A DNA stretch of 64,000 bases from Polynucleobacter necessarius (GCF_900095185.1 NZ_LT606948.1:620001-684000), one strand, 5' to 3'; shown: positions 10,540 through 23,485, numbered from the stretch's first letter. Numbers and translations are program-made. Notes: generated from the sequence alone by a model not told the origin.

Positions 10540-10611
10540 TTCATGGTATTAGGATTTGGTCATTCAATCGATCTAAATAAAACGCTAGACACTATTCAAT
10601 AGTTATCTAGC

Positions 10612-12477
10612 TTAAGCGTTTAAGCGTTGTTCAATTTTGGCGCGAGTTTCTTTCAACTCTTTTGGTAAACGATCACCAAGATGCTCAAACAGTTCTGTAT
10701 GAAGCTTCAGCTCATTCTTCCAGTCATCAACGGCAACGTGGATTGCTTTAGCAAATTTCTCAGCTGAATAGTCAAGGCCATTCCAATACATATCGGTATG
10801 CTCAGGGCAAATACCAAATGGTGTTTCTTTACCACTGGCTTTACCTTCAGCGCGATCCAAGATCCAAGAAAGAACGCGCATGTTTTCTCCAAAACCAGGC
10901 CAAACAAACTTGCCATTCTCATCCTTGCGGAACCAGTTCACACAATAAATCTTTGGTAACACCGCGCCTTCGGCTTCGAGCTGCTTGCCAATATTGAGCC
11001 AATGCTGGAAGTAATCGCTCATGTTGTAACCAGCAAACGCAATCATCGCAAATGGATCACGACGGACAACACCGATTTGTCCCGTAATTGCAGCGGTTGT
11101 TTCTGATCCCAAAGTTGCAGCCATGTAAACGCCTTCAACCCAATCACGCGCCTCGCTAACTAAAGGCACTGTATTTGAACGGCGACCGCCAAACAAGAAT
11201 GCATCAATTGGAACCCCTTCAGGGTCATCCCACTTAGGATCAACCGCAGGATTATTTGTTGCTGCTACTGTAAAGCGTGAGTTTGGATGGGCAGCCTTAC
11301 GACCAGCCTCTCCATCAGCAGGCGTCCAATCCTTGCCTTGCCAGTCGATCAAATGCGCTGGGGGTGTTTCTGTCAAGCCTTCCCACCAAACATCACCATC
11401 ATCAGTCAAGCCAACGTTTGTGAAAATCACATCTTGATTCAAGGAATCAATACAGTTTTGGTTGGTTTGACGATTGGTTCCAGGAGCTACGCCAAAGTAA
11501 CCAGATTCTGGGTTGATCGCAAACAAGCGGGTTTTACCAGTGACAGGATCTTTGCGTGGCTTGATCCATGCAATATCGTCACCAATCGTCGTAACTTTCC
11601 AGCCATCAAAGCCTTTTGGTGGAATCATCATGGAGAAATTCGTTTTTCCGCATGCAGATGGGAATGCAGCTGCGATGTGATATTTCTTGCCTTCAGGCGA
11701 GGTCACACCCAGGATCAACATGTGTTCAGCAAGCCAACCTTGACCGCGACCCATGTTGGATGCAATACGCAATGCAAAGCACTTTTTACCCAACAATGCA
11801 TTACCACCGTAACCTGAACCGAAAGACCAAATCTCACGTGTTTCTGGATAGTGAACGATATATTTGGTTTTGTTGTTCGGCCACGCAACATCTTTTTCGC
11901 CGGCAGCCAATGGTTTACCAACGGTATGGATACAAGGCACAAATTCGCCATTAGCACCAAGCTGATCAATAACAGCCTTACCCATGCGTGTCATGAGACA
12001 CATATTGATGGCAACATAAGGACTGTCTGACAACTCAACACCGATATGGGCGATTGGTGAGCCGATTGGGCCCATCGAGAATGGCGCTACATACATTGTT
12101 CTACCGCGCATACAGCTATCAAATAAAGGATTCAGGGTTGCGCGCATTTCGCTTGGCTCAACCCAGTTATTTGTTGGACCAGCATCTTCTTTTTTGGACG
12201 AGCAAATAAATGTGCGGTCTTCGACCCGTGCCACATCTTCGGGATCAGACAGCGCTAAAAATGAGTTTTTACGCTTAGCGGGGTTGAGGCGCTTAAAAAC
12301 ACCAGCCTCAACCAATAGCTCACAAAGCTCGTCATACTCAGCCTGTGAACCATCACACCAACGAATGGCATCAGGTTTTGTGAGGGCGGCTACCGCCCCG
12401 ACCCACTCAATTAAACGCTTGTTTTTTACGTAATCTGGCGCGTTGACATTAATCTGAGCGCTAGTAGTTGAAGTCAT
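10612..12477 (-). CDS. pckG: Phosphoenolpyruvate carboxykinase (GTP)
   Basis: A 621-residue GTP-type PEPCK, the usual length. It converts oxaloacetate + GTP to PEP + CO2 + GDP. Visible motifs are the substrate region [20 protein letters not shown], the P-loop with active-site cysteine in [14 protein letters not shown], the metal/kinase-2 stretch [10 protein letters not shown], and the guanine-binding [12 protein letters not shown]. It stands alone on the minus strand with a 70-bp gap from the mnmC remnant. An intact PEPCK suggests gluconeogenic carbon flow from organic acids, as expected of a bacterium living on host-derived C4 acids (inference). Confidence 0.96.
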   Translation of the reverse strand: MTSTTSAQINVNAPDYVKNKRLIEWVGAVAALTKPDAIRWCDGSQAEYDELCELLVEAGVFKRLNPAKRKNSFLALSDPEDVARVEDRTFICSSKKEDAGPTNNWVEPSEMRATLNPLFDSCMRGRTMYVAPFSMGPIGSPIAHIGVELSDSPYVAINMCLMTRMGKAVIDQLGANGEFVPCIHTVGKPLAAGEKDVAWPNNKTKYIVHYPETREIWSFGSGYGGNALLGKKCFALRIASNMGRGQGWLAEHMLILGVTSPEGKKYHIAAAFPSACGKTNFSMMIPPKGFDGWKVTTIGDDIAWIKPRKDPVTGKTRLFAINPESGYFGVAPGTNRQTNQNCIDSLNQDVIFTNVGLTDDGDVWWEGLTETPPAHLIDWQGKDWTPADGEAGRKAAHPNSRFTVAATNNPAVDPKWDDPEGVPIDAFLFGGRRSNTVPLVSEARDWVEGVYMAATLGSETTAAITGQIGVVRRDPFAMIAFAGYNMSDYFQHWLNIGKQLEAEGAVLPKIYCVNWFRKDENGKFVWPGFGENMRVLSWILDRAEGKASGKETPFGICPEHTDMYWNGLDYSAEKFAKAIHVAVDDWKNELKLHTELFEHLGDRLPKELKETRAKIEQRLNA

Positions 12478-12563
12478 ATGTTTCCCTATGAAGATTGAAT
12501 TGTTTTAATCCGGTAATTTTAACATTTTGGGTGAATTTTTACGCCCACCACAGAGCAAACCCT

Positions 12564-13928
12564 TTACTTGCCAATGCAAAATTGGCTAAAGATTTTTCCC
12601 AACAGGTCATCTGGAAGGAGTTTTCCGGTGATTTCGCCAAGGTGCTTTTGCGCTAAATATAGCTCTTCTGAGAACAATTCTAGTGAATTGTTGCCATTTT
12701 CTGCAAATTGTTCTGATTTTTCAATGTGCTCAGCGGCGCGCTCTATTGCGTCTAAATGTCTTCTCCGAGCCAAAATCACCCCCTCTTGAGGTCCAGCCCA
12801 ACCCACAATTTCCAAGATTTTTTGCTTTAACTGCGGTATTCCAAGTCCCATTTTAGCAGAAATGAGCAAAACTTCATTGTTTGGCAATGTTGATGGGCTC
12901 AGTAACAAATCCGCCTTATTAATTACTTCAAGTACAGCACATTTTGGGGGGAGTTTCGCCAAGATCTCGGTCTTTAATTCGTCCTGATTGGAGTCAGACT
13001 CCGCATCGGTCAAAAATAAGACCAGATCAGCGAGGCATATGGCATCCCAGGATCTCTCGATACCTTTTGCCTCAACAATATCAACTGTTTCGCGCAAACC
13101 GGCGGTATCGATAATGTGCATAGGTACGCCATCAATAGTGATGCTTTCCTTTACTCGGTCACGCGTAGTCCCTGCAATGGGCGTAACAATAGCCACATCT
13201 TCTCCGACTAAACGGTTTAATAAAGAGCTTTTCCCAACATTGGGCGCACCCGCCAAAACCAGCTGAATGCCGTCACGTAAAATTTTTCCCTGTTTAGCTC
13301 CAGCACGCAAGGCATTTAGTTTTTCTTTTACAGCCAAGAGGCGCTGTCGTGCCTGAACATTTTCCAGGAATTCAATTTCTTCCTCTGGAAAGTCTAGAGT
13401 TGACTCAACCAAAATTCTGAGCTGTGTGATTTCTTCTATAAGGCCATTAATGTCGTCAGAAAACGTGCCCTGTAAGGATCGGGCTGCGCCACGGACAGCG
13501 GCCTCACTCTGGGCATCGATGAGATCTGCAATTGCTTCGGCCTGGGCTAAATCAATCTTATTATTTAAGTAAGCGCGCAGGGTAAATTCGCCCGGGTCGG
13601 CGATAACCAAGCCCTCGCCCTTACCAAGCTCCAAACAACGCTTCATTACTAATTCAAGTAGTTGTGGGCCGCCATGACACTGAAGCTCTAAAACATCCTC
13701 ACCAGTAAATGATGCTGGGCCAACAAAGTAGATTGCAATCATCTGATCAATGACTTGACCCAGCCCATCAAACAGCGTTAACAGGGTTGCCTGTCTTGGG
13801 GGAAGTTTCTTTTGAAATAAGGAGTCAATAATACGGTGCAGACTCTGTCCACTGATCCGAATTACTCCCACGCCAGCCTTACCAGCCGCAGTTGCGACAG
13901 CAATGATGGGTAATTTTCTTGTCATCAT
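12564..13928 (-). CDS. mnmE: tRNA modification GTPase MnmE
   Basis: A 454-residue protein. The N-terminal formyl-THF-binding domain (about 1-120) starts ATAAGKAGVGVIRISG. A helical domain with an inserted G domain follows: G1 GAPNVGKSSLLNR, G3 DTAGLRE and G4 INKADL. The C-terminal CIGK ends the protein and holds the catalytic cysteine. With MnmG (intact at 27907-29832) it makes cmnm5U at wobble U34 of tRNAs. MnmC, which would process this further, is dead here, so the pathway probably stops at cmnm5U. It is downstream of yidC in the classic rpmH-rnpA-yidD-yidC-mnmE run. Confidence 0.97.
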   Translation of the reverse strand: MMTRKLPIIAVATAAGKAGVGVIRISGQSLHRIIDSLFQKKLPPRQATLLTLFDGLGQVIDQMIAIYFVGPASFTGEDVLELQCHGGPQLLELVMKRCLELGKGEGLVIADPGEFTLRAYLNNKIDLAQAEAIADLIDAQSEAAVRGAARSLQGTFSDDINGLIEEITQLRILVESTLDFPEEEIEFLENVQARQRLLAVKEKLNALRAGAKQGKILRDGIQLVLAGAPNVGKSSLLNRLVGEDVAIVTPIAGTTRDRVKESITIDGVPMHIIDTAGLRETVDIVEAKGIERSWDAICLADLVLFLTDAESDSNQDELKTEILAKLPPKCAVLEVINKADLLLSPSTLPNNEVLLISAKMGLGIPQLKQKILEIVGWAGPQEGVILARRRHLDAIERAAEHIEKSEQFAENGNNSLELFSEELYLAQKHLGEITGKLLPDDLLGKIFSQFCIGK

Positions 13929-13967
13929 TACTGTCTACTAATTACAAGTTTTTATGCGGCACGCAAA

Positions 13968-15641
13968 TTACTTAGCGGGCTTTTTTCCACACATTTGGTT
14001 AATTTTCCATTGCTGTGCAATCGATAGCAAATTATTAACAACCCAATACAACACCAAGCCTGCTGGAAAGAAGAAGAACATGACCGAGAAAATAATCGGC
14101 ATATACATCATTACCTTTGCTTGAATTGGGTCCGGCGGTGTTGGGTTCAATTTTGTTTGTATAAACATCGATGCAGCCATCATGATGGGCAAAATGTAAT
14201 TTGGGTCAGGAACCGAAAGATCGTGAATCCATAAAATCCATGGTGCGCCGCGCATTTCAACTGACGACAGCAGAACCCAATAAAGAGCAATAAAGACTGG
14301 GATTTGAATCAAGACGGGTAGGCATCCACCCAATGGATTAATCTTTTCTTTGCGATACATCTCCATCATGGCTTGATTCAGTTTTTGTGGTTCGCCCTTG
14401 TATTGCTCTTTCATAGCAGCCAAACGTGGCTGAACTTCCTTCATGCGTGCCATCGACTTATAACTAGCGGCCGACAGAGGGAAAAACACCAGCTTAATTA
14501 AGATGGTCAATAAAATGATCGACCAACCCCAATTGCCAACATATGAGTGAATGTTATCGAGCAGCCAAAAAATCGGTTTGGCCAAAATAGTTAAATAACC
14601 ATAGTCTTTAAGTAACTCGAAACCGGGGGCGATCGTCTCTAAAAGGCGCTCTTCTTGCGGCCCAACAAATAATTTCGCCTTTTCTACAACAGTGGTACCC
14701 GAAGCTACAACTCCAAGTGGAATTTGCATGCCAATTCGATAAAGATTGTTGTCAATTTTGCCGACATAAATATCGCGGGCAACTTTGTCGCCAGGAATCC
14801 ATGCACTTGCAAAATAGTGCTGAACCATTGCGATCCAAGCAGAATCGCCAGCACCCATCTGGGTAGGAATGGTTATTTTATTTTTATCAATTGCTGTGAA
14901 CTCAAGCTTGTTGAACTTCTCTTTGTCTGTATAAGCCGCGGGGCCAGTGAAAGTGCTCGCAGAGAAAGCTCCATCAAATGGGCCAATTTTTTGCTCTTGC
15001 GAAGCATCTCGCACGATCTCCGTGTATAGAACCAATGGATTTGGGTTGTTGGTTGTTTGGGTAACCCGATGCCCAACATCAACTACATAGCTGCCAGGAT
15101 TTAACACAAATGTTTTTTCAAGCTTAACGCCACTACGCTCACTTGCAAAAACAGCAAACGGCCTACCAGACCCATCTTTGCCAGATTGAATCAATTTGAA
15201 ATTGCTGGTGTGGTTCGGCAAATCATTGTTATTGAATGAAATCAGTCCGGAGCGGGCAAAGTATTTATGAGTTGGTGTGTACTGAAATAACTCAACCGGC
15301 TTATTTTCCGCAGTGAGGGATTTCAATAATTTTGCATCCACAATATTTGCTCCGCTTGCACTAATTTCTAGCACGAGAACATCGTTTTGAAGCATAGTTT
15401 TTTCTGCGCCCTCAATAGCGCCACCGCCAACGACCGGAGCTGCGGCAAGAGCTGGGGTGCCAGAAATTTGTGTTGGGACGTCAAGTTTATTATTAGGGGT
15501 TGCTTTATCTACAACCGCAGGGGGCGTTGTCTGCGTGCCTCCAAAAAGAGAAGGTCTACCTTCATGAACCTGCCAATTGTTGTAGAGCATCAGACCCGAC
15601 ATCGAGAAGACCACCCAAAGAATTGTTTTTTTGAAGTCCAT
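13968..15641 (-). CDS. yidC: Membrane protein insertase YidC
   Basis: A 557-residue insertase. It has an N-terminal membrane anchor (about 5-22), a large periplasmic P1 domain (about 60-340), and the conserved C-terminal 60-kDa domain with five helices (about 360-545). The conserved stretches GWSIILLTILIKLVFFPLS and NPLGGCLPVLIQIPVFIALY are present, and it ends in a short basic tail. It inserts small membrane proteins such as subunit c of the ATP synthase, whose operon is in this window. It is intact. Confidence 0.96.
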   Translation of the reverse strand: MDFKKTILWVVFSMSGLMLYNNWQVHEGRPSLFGGTQTTPPAVVDKATPNNKLDVPTQISGTPALAAAPVVGGGAIEGAEKTMLQNDVLVLEISASGANIVDAKLLKSLTAENKPVELFQYTPTHKYFARSGLISFNNNDLPNHTSNFKLIQSGKDGSGRPFAVFASERSGVKLEKTFVLNPGSYVVDVGHRVTQTTNNPNPLVLYTEIVRDASQEQKIGPFDGAFSASTFTGPAAYTDKEKFNKLEFTAIDKNKITIPTQMGAGDSAWIAMVQHYFASAWIPGDKVARDIYVGKIDNNLYRIGMQIPLGVVASGTTVVEKAKLFVGPQEERLLETIAPGFELLKDYGYLTILAKPIFWLLDNIHSYVGNWGWSIILLTILIKLVFFPLSAASYKSMARMKEVQPRLAAMKEQYKGEPQKLNQAMMEMYRKEKINPLGGCLPVLIQIPVFIALYWVLLSSVEMRGAPWILWIHDLSVPDPNYILPIMMAASMFIQTKLNPTPPDPIQAKVMMYMPIIFSVMFFFFPAGLVLYWVVNNLLSIAQQWKINQMCGKKPAK

Positions 15642-15656
15642 TTACATTCGCTTAAG

Positions 15657-15890
15657 TTATTGAAGTGTTTGTTTTACCGCAGAATCATAACCACCCTGTG
15701 ACCATGGGTTACAACGCAAAATTCGCCACATAATCAGGCTACAGCTTTTGAAAAATCCATAATGATTGAAACAGTCGCATGCATATTGAGAGCAGCTAGG
15801 AACGTATTTACAGTGCATTCCCAAAAATGGGCTCAAAGTAAGTTGATACACTCTGACCAACCTAATGGCCACCCTATTCAGGGGGTGCAC
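15657..15890 (-). CDS. yidD: Membrane protein insertion efficiency factor YidD
   Basis: A 77-residue DUF37 protein with a GTG start directly abutting the rnpA stop. It has the amphipathic N-terminus (RVYQLTLSPFLG) and family cysteine motifs (YVPSCSQYA and WRILRCNPWSQGGYD). It supports YidC-mediated insertion, and its place between rnpA and yidC is canonical. The middle (CFNHYGFFKSCSLIM) differs slightly from the usual KGxxLA stretch, but the frame is intact. Confidence 0.92.
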   Translation of the reverse strand: MHPLNRVAIRLVRVYQLTLSPFLGMHCKYVPSCSQYACDCFNHYGFFKSCSLIMWRILRCNPWSQGGYDSAVKQTLQ

Positions 15891-16208
15891 CTAAATTAGC
15901 TCCAAAAATTGAGAGCGCAAAATTTCTTTTTCTTTTTTTCTAAGTCTGCCCTTTGTCTCTCGACCAATTGGCTTTTTCAACTTAACCACAACATCTTTTT
16001 TTAATGTATCAGCTTGCGCAGCCCAAACCAACTCACGAATCATTCTCTTGAGACGGTTTCTATCAACAGCTCTTGTGGCCAACTTCTTTGCTATCGCAAC
16101 GCCCAAATCGGGCTTTGCTTTGCCTTGAGTTGATGCAGCATATACGCCCCAGCACAAACTTGACTGCGGACGCATCTTAAGTAATTCAGAAATCCTTGCA
16201 CTATTCAA
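15891..16208 (-). CDS. rnpA: Ribonuclease P protein component
   Basis: A 105-residue basic protein with the RNase P protein core: [20 protein letters not shown] followed by RMIREL, the RNR-type motif that contacts P RNA. It assists 5' maturation of tRNAs. The start used is TTG at 16208, overlapping the rpmH stop by 4 nt; an internal ATG at codon 12 is the alternative. The N-terminus is short compared with many relatives but the fold core is complete. The C-terminus is unusually rich in K/R/E. Confidence 0.88.
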   Translation of the reverse strand: MNSARISELLKMRPQSSLCWGVYAASTQGKAKPDLGVAIAKKLATRAVDRNRLKRMIRELVWAAQADTLKKDVVVKLKKPIGRETKGRLRKKEKEILRSQFLELI

Positions 16209-16351
16209 TGGCTAAATTCAACAGCCAAACGCTTGCGTCCCTTTGCGCGACGGGCATTTAAAACTGCGCGTCCGCTTTTGGTTTTCATACGAATGCGAAA
16301 ACCATGTGTACTCTTGCGACGGGTTACTGAGGGTTGGTAAGTTCTTTTCAT
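16205..16351 (-). CDS. rpmH: 50S ribosomal protein L34
   Basis: This small gene reads [18 protein letters not shown], and [11 protein letters not shown] near the end, the near-invariant L34 sequence. It has 48 residues rather than the usual 44 because four residues (EFSH) follow the normal end before TGA. It overlaps rnpA at its stop. It is the first gene leftward from the origin and divergent from dnaA. Confidence 0.95.
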   Translation of the reverse strand: MKRTYQPSVTRRKSTHGFRIRMKTKSGRAVLNARRAKGRKRLAVEFSH

Positions 16352-16573
16352 GTTCGATCCCTGGAAAACCAACTATTTTCCTTGTTGCGAAGCAAAAGGT
16401 CAATCATTCTTAACGAATATAGAGGTATTTTTCTCTATTTTTACTTCAATTCCTCTTAAATCATTAATTTAGTTAGAAATTTTTTCATTATTCACAAGTT
16501 ATCCACAGCTTTTCCACTGTTTTTTAGCTTGTGGATAACTTTTGAGGATAGCTACAATGGATCCTCTAAAAAT
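16352..16573. promoter_or_regulatory. rpmH-dnaA intergenic region with DnaA boxes (part of oriC)
   Basis: This AT-rich gap between divergent rpmH and dnaA holds two perfect DnaA boxes in opposite orientation: TTATCCACA at 16499-16507 and its complement TGTGGATAA at 16530-16538. The run of T upstream (about 16430-16490) could be an unwinding region. The boxes lie just upstream of the dnaA start, as expected for dnaA autoregulation and origin function. Origin function is inferred from gene order and boxes. Confidence 0.8.
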
Positions 16574-18001
16574 ATGAGTAACTTAAACAATCCTCCCGCC
16601 TTGAATTCAATTAGCCCACTGGGGTTTTGGGATGATGCTATAGGCATTTTATCCCGCGAACTGTCACCCCAACAGTTTAAGACATGGATTCAGCCCCTTA
16701 CTTTACTGTCTTTTGTTGAGAGTGATGACTCACTAACCATAGGGGCTCCCAATCGATTTAAGCTTGATTGGATCAAAAAAACTTTTGCTGACCGCTTCCA
16801 AGAGCTAGCCTCCCAATATTTTGGTCGCCAAATGAATGTAGGCTTTACCTTAGCGATCGAGGCGATACCAGCAGTCACCACATTAACATCAACCAATGAT
16901 GATCGGGACGAAAAGATCGGCGAATTGGGATATCCTGATTCTGTAATGTCCGTAGAAGAGAATGCTTTTGAGATTGAAGATCACTCTAAGCTAAACCCAA
17001 ATCTTACTTTTGAAACATTTGTTACAGGCAAAGCAAATCAGCTGGCTAGAGCAGCATCAATTCAGATCGCACACAATCCTGGCACCTCTTACAACCCAAT
17101 GTTTTTATATGGTGGGGTGGGATTGGGCAAAACGCACTTAATTCACGCCATTGGAAATCACCTCTTAAAAAAAAAGCCAAACGCACGAATTCGCTACATT
17201 CATGCTGAACAGTATGTTTCCGATGTGGTGCGGGCTTATCAACAAAAGGCGTTTGATCGCTTTAAGCGCTATTACCACTCACTAGATCTACTGTTAATTG
17301 ACGATATCCAATTTTTTAGTGGTAAGTCTAGGACCCAAGAAGAGTTCTTTTATGCATTTGAAGCTTTGCTCAGCAATAAGTCACAAGTAATCATTACAAG
17401 TGACACTTACCCCAAAGAGATAGCCGGTATAGATGATCGACTCATTTCACGCTTTGACTCTGGCTTAACCGTTGCAATCGAGCCCCCAGAGCTGGAAATG
17501 CGTGTCGTTATCTTAATGAAAAAGGCAATTAGTGAAGGCATCCCCATGAGCGAGGATGTTGCTTTTTTTGTTGCCAAACACCTTCGTTCGAATGTTCGTG
17601 AGTTAGAGGGCGCTTTACGTAAAATTCTTGTCTTCGTTCGATTTCATGGGCGCGAGGTCACTATTGAGGTAGCAAGAACGGCCTTAAAAGACCTACTTTC
17701 TATTCAAAATCGACAAATTTCTGTCGAGAATATCCAAAAAGCCGTTGCTGATTTTTATAGTATTAAGGTTGTCGACATGTATTCAAAAAAACGGCCAACA
17801 AACATTGCCAGGCCGCGTCAAATTGCCATGTTTATGGCTAAAGAATTGACCCAAAAGAGCCTCCCAGAGATTGGTGAATTGTTTGGAGGAAGAGATCACA
17901 CCACTGTTTTACATGCTGTGCGCAAGATTTCCGATGAGCGAGCGCATGATAGTCAACTCAATCATGAGATCCATGTAATTGAGCAGACGTTGAAATCATA
18001 A
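16574..18001 (+). CDS. dnaA: Chromosomal replication initiator DnaA
   Basis: A 475-residue protein from ATG 16574 ([12 protein letters not shown]). An upstream TTG start at 16529 lies inside a DnaA box and is less likely. Domain I (about 12-95) is followed by a short acidic linker. The AAA+ domain has Walker [10 protein letters not shown] (about 180-188) and Walker [11 protein letters not shown] (about 240-249). Domain IV ends with the DNA-binding signature [11 protein letters not shown]. DnaA opens oriC and loads the helicase. DnaA boxes on both sides suggest autoregulation. It is intact. Confidence 0.97.
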   Translation: MSNLNNPPALNSISPLGFWDDAIGILSRELSPQQFKTWIQPLTLLSFVESDDSLTIGAPNRFKLDWIKKTFADRFQELASQYFGRQMNVGFTLAIEAIPAVTTLTSTNDDRDEKIGELGYPDSVMSVEENAFEIEDHSKLNPNLTFETFVTGKANQLARAASIQIAHNPGTSYNPMFLYGGVGLGKTHLIHAIGNHLLKKKPNARIRYIHAEQYVSDVVRAYQQKAFDRFKRYYHSLDLLLIDDIQFFSGKSRTQEEFFYAFEALLSNKSQVIITSDTYPKEIAGIDDRLISRFDSGLTVAIEPPELEMRVVILMKKAISEGIPMSEDVAFFVAKHLRSNVRELEGALRKILVFVRFHGREVTIEVARTALKDLLSIQNRQISVENIQKAVADFYSIKVVDMYSKKRPTNIARPRQIAMFMAKELTQKSLPEIGELFGGRDHTTVLHAVRKISDERAHDSQLNHEIHVIEQTLKS

Positions 18002-18264
18002 TATTTACCTGTTGATAAGTTTGTGGATAAGCACGGGGATAAGTTTGGGAATTACATGTGGATAAATTGTGGAAAGACTGAGAGTCATGCAAAAATAGGG
18101 TATTGGTCATAAGTTGTCCCCTTTTTATGCAACCTCTATACAGAGGTTTTCCACAGGTTTTTTAGTTTTTAATGCATTGTTTTAAAAGGGATTTTGGACT
18201 TATCCACGGATTTTAAGGCCCTTATTACTATTACTACTAAGATATATACAAGGATTTAAAAGCC
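18002..18264. promoter_or_regulatory. dnaA-dnaN intergenic region with DnaA-box cluster (probable oriC core)
   Basis: A 263-bp gap with perfect or near-perfect DnaA boxes: TGTGGATAA at 18022-18030 and 18057-18065, TTATCCACG at 18200-18208, and the weaker TTTTCCACA at 18147-18155. GATAAGT-type half-sites are interspersed. The 3' part (18170-18260) is very AT-rich with alternating ATTACT repeats, suitable for duplex opening. I take this as the main origin core. Confidence 0.78.
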
Positions 18265-19380
18265 ATGCAACTCGTTAACACTTCTCGCGATAACTTACTC
18301 AAGCCCCTTCAGGTCGTTAATGGAATTGTTGAACGTAGGCACACACTACCAATTTTGGCAAATCTTTTATTTAAGAAGGTTGGTGAGAAAGTATTTTTAA
18401 TTTCCACTGATATCGAAACTCAAATGACAACCACCGCTAGTTTTGGTGTTGGTTCTGAAGATGTAACCACTACTGTTGCAGCAAGAAAGCTTTTAGAGAT
18501 CTTACGTGCATTACCTGAGGGCCCGGTGTCTTTAAATTTAAAAGATAATCGTATGGTGGTGCAAAGCGGCAAGAGCCGATTTTCTTTGCAAACATTATCT
18601 GCAACTGAATTTCCTATGATGCAACGTGTGGGTGAGGTTACCGCTGCTTGGAAGATGTCCCAGAAAAGTTTTCGGCAACTGATTAGTCAAGTCCATTTTT
18701 CAATGGCTCAACAAGACATTCGCTCTTACTTAAATGGCATGTTATTGGTAATTGAGGATAAAGATGTTGTTGCGGTAGCCACTGATGGTCATCGTCTTGC
18801 TTATTCCCAAGTTGGGTTGGCTGAGGCGCCATCTGGATCTGGTCAAAAACAAGAAATTATTATTCCTCGCAAGACTATTTTGGAGTGTCAACACCTATTA
18901 GAGGAATCTGACGAGTCGCTCGAAATTAGTCTTACGGCAAATCAAGTAAAGTTTTCATTTGGCGATATTGAATTAATCTCAAAATTAGTGGAAGGCAAAT
19001 TTCCAGGCTTCCAAAGAGTGATTCCAAAAGGGCAGAAAAACACCTTAGTCGTAGGCAGGGATGCATTGCAGTCAGCTCTGCAACGCGCTGCGATTTTGAC
19101 AACAGATAAATTCAAAGGAGTTCGATTTTCCTTATCTCCCAATCGAATTACTATTCAATCTACCAATGCAGAACAAGAAGAGGCACAAGAAGAGATTGAA
19201 ACTGAATACGCTGGAGATGCTGTAGAAATTGGGTTCAACGTAAGCTATCTTCTCGATGTTCTATCAAATCTCAAGAACGAAAAAATTCAAATCAGTTTAG
19301 GTGATGCAAATAGTAGTGTTGTAATTACTCTGCCTGGCACAGAGAGTTTTAAGTATGTTGTGATGCCAATGCGTATTTAA
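18265..19380 (+). CDS. dnaN: DNA polymerase III beta sliding clamp
   Basis: A 371-residue clamp subunit of usual length. It starts MQLVNTSRDNLLKPLQ and ends with the conserved VVMPMRI. The three-fold repeated clamp architecture is visible (RHTLPILANLL in domain 1, DGHRLAYSQV in domain 2, the VVMPMRI end in domain 3). It holds polymerase III on DNA. It follows dnaA across the origin region and precedes gyrB by 11 nt. It is intact. Confidence 0.97.
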   Translation: MQLVNTSRDNLLKPLQVVNGIVERRHTLPILANLLFKKVGEKVFLISTDIETQMTTTASFGVGSEDVTTTVAARKLLEILRALPEGPVSLNLKDNRMVVQSGKSRFSLQTLSATEFPMMQRVGEVTAAWKMSQKSFRQLISQVHFSMAQQDIRSYLNGMLLVIEDKDVVAVATDGHRLAYSQVGLAEAPSGSGQKQEIIIPRKTILECQHLLEESDESLEISLTANQVKFSFGDIELISKLVEGKFPGFQRVIPKGQKNTLVVGRDALQSALQRAAILTTDKFKGVRFSLSPNRITIQSTNAEQEEAQEEIETEYAGDAVEIGFNVSYLLDVLSNLKNEKIQISLGDANSSVVITLPGTESFKYVVMPMRI

Positions 19381-19385
19381 TTTAG

Positions 19386-21890
<2,505 letters not shown>

Positions 21891-21892
21891 AT

Positions 21893-22384
21893 ATGGCATC
21901 CAAAAAACTTAAACCACCGAAAGTGGATCGGTCTTCCATTGTTGTTAAGTCATCCCCCATTCATGGCAAAGGGGTTTTTGTTGCAAAGCCAATAAAAAAA
22001 GGCCAGGCAATTATTGAGTACAAGGGTGAGCGCATTAGTTGGAGGTTGGCTGAAAAACGCCACCCCCACGATCCCAATGACCCAAACCATACCTTCTATT
22101 TTTCACTAGAAGATGGCCGAGTGATTGATGCAAAGTACGGCGGCAATGCTGCCCGTTGGATCAATCACTCCTGCAAGCCAAGCTGTGAAACGCGCGAAGA
22201 CAGTTTTGATGGTGAACCAAAAGTGTTTATTTATGCCAATCGTGCGCTTAAGGTTGGCGAAGAGCTTTTGTGCGACTACTCGCTGGATGTTGAGGGAAAA
22301 ATTACAAAACAGATGAAAAGGGATTACGAGTGTCGTTGTGGTGCAAAAAAATGCCGCGGCACGATGCTTGCCATCAAAGATTAG
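21893..22384 (+). CDS. SET-domain protein lysine methyltransferase-like protein
   Basis: A 163-residue protein that is essentially one SET domain. It has the N-terminal SPIHGKGVFVAKPIKKGQ, the pseudoknot motif RWINHSCKPSCET, the catalytic GEELLCDYSLD, and a post-SET cysteine cluster CRCGAKKCRGTM. SET domains transfer methyl groups from SAM to protein lysines. Short SET proteins occur in free-living betaproteobacteria; their substrates are not known to me. It starts 2 nt after the gyrB stop and is likely co-transcribed. The frame and all key motifs are intact although neighbours downstream are dead. In a eukaryote-associated bacterium a host-directed role is possible but untested. Confidence 0.85.
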   Translation: MASKKLKPPKVDRSSIVVKSSPIHGKGVFVAKPIKKGQAIIEYKGERISWRLAEKRHPHDPNDPNHTFYFSLEDGRVIDAKYGGNAARWINHSCKPSCETREDSFDGEPKVFIYANRALKVGEELLCDYSLDVEGKITKQMKRDYECRCGAKKCRGTMLAIKD

Positions 22385-22398
22385 CAGCAAAATCACCC

Positions 22399-22620
22399 AT
22401 GTTGTTTGTTACTATCCAACAGCTTGAAGCTGCAATCAATTACTGGCGTAGCCAGTCTCCCTCAGAGATGGAGGGGGGTGAGTTGCGCCTATGTCCCGAA
22501 GCCTCTGCTCTTGCCAAGCCTTATGCCCTAATGATTGTCCAGGGCGCTTAGCGAATACCCGTTGATGTCTTGGATGATGTGGCGCGTTTGGCAATGCAAA
22601 AATTTCAAAAAACAGGCTAA
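22399..22620 (+). pseudogene. DUF3717 family gene with internal stop
   Basis: The frame reads MLFVTIQQLEAAINYWRSQS, then CPEASALAKPYALMIV, and hits TAG at 22549-22551. It continues in the same frame as RIPVDVLDDVARLAMQKF to TAA at 22618-22620. The whole is a 73-codon DUF3717 small protein with one premature stop near its two-thirds point. Function is unknown. A 50-residue truncated product could still be made. Confidence 0.75.
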
Positions 22621-22725
22621 GTAAATTTTATTTGTCCGTCCCTCGTTTTTAGGGTTATTGCTATATATAGCAATGCTAGCTTGGGGTAGCCTCATATTCT
22701 TGCTTCCAGGTCGGGAGTAGGGGTT

Positions 22726-23467
22726 ATGAGATTGCACGAAACAATATTAAAAACAATTGGGCTAGGCAAATCCTTTAAGGGGGTTTCTGCAGTCACCGAT
22801 GTGAGCTTAGATGTTGCTCGGGGAACTATTCACGCATTAATTGGGCCGAACGGTGCTGGCAAGACTACCTGCTTTAACGTGTGAATGAAGTTTTTGGAGC
22901 CAAGTAGCAGCCAAATCTTGTGTAATGGTTTTGATATTACCAAGGAAGCCCCGGCACAAATTGCTCGTCGGGATATTATTCGGTCTTTTCAGATTTCAGC
23001 TGTTTTTCCGCATTTATCGATTTTAGAGAATGTTCGTGTTGCACTGCATCGCGGGCTCGGCACCAAATTTCATTTTTGGAAATCAAGGTAATTCATTCAA
23101 CATCCTCAATGAGCGCGCATTAGAGTTTTTATATGAGGTTTGGCTACAAGATTTTGCATATGAAGAAACCCTTAACTTGGCCTATGGGCGAAAGAGGGCT
23201 CTTGAAATAGCAACAACATTGGCCATGGAGCTAGAGCTGATGCTGTTAGATGAGTCTATACACGGAATGGACCATGAAGATGTTGAGCGCGTGATTGAGC
23301 TCATTGATCGTGTTGCCAAGGGGCATACCATATTGATGGTTGAGCACAATATGTCAATTGCCGACCGGATCACAGTGCTGCAGCGTGGCGCGGTTTTGGC
23401 TGAGGGTTCTTATCACGAGGTCTCTAATAACCCATTGGTGATCGAAGCTTATATGGGTAAGGGGTAG
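22726..23467 (+). pseudogene. livG: livG-like ABC transporter ATPase remnant
   Basis: From ATG 22726 the frame encodes a branched-chain amino-acid/urea-type ABC ATPase: Walker A GPNGAGKTTCFN, then an in-frame TGA at 22882-22884, then LEPSSSQILCNGFDITK in the same frame. Near 23080 it shifts to the frame carrying LNLAYGRKRALEIATTLAME and a Walker B that has become LMLLDESIHGMDHED. Several conserved residues are also gone (a DEPTQGM-type switch and a few residues after MSI). It would have powered amino-acid import with livF, livH and livM. It is non-functional. Confidence 0.9.
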
Positions 23468-23485
23468 CCACGGGGGAGACAACCT

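Noticed and set aside
11287..11817. 176-codon frame opposite pckG
   Set aside because: Shadow of pckG with no start signal or family resemblance.
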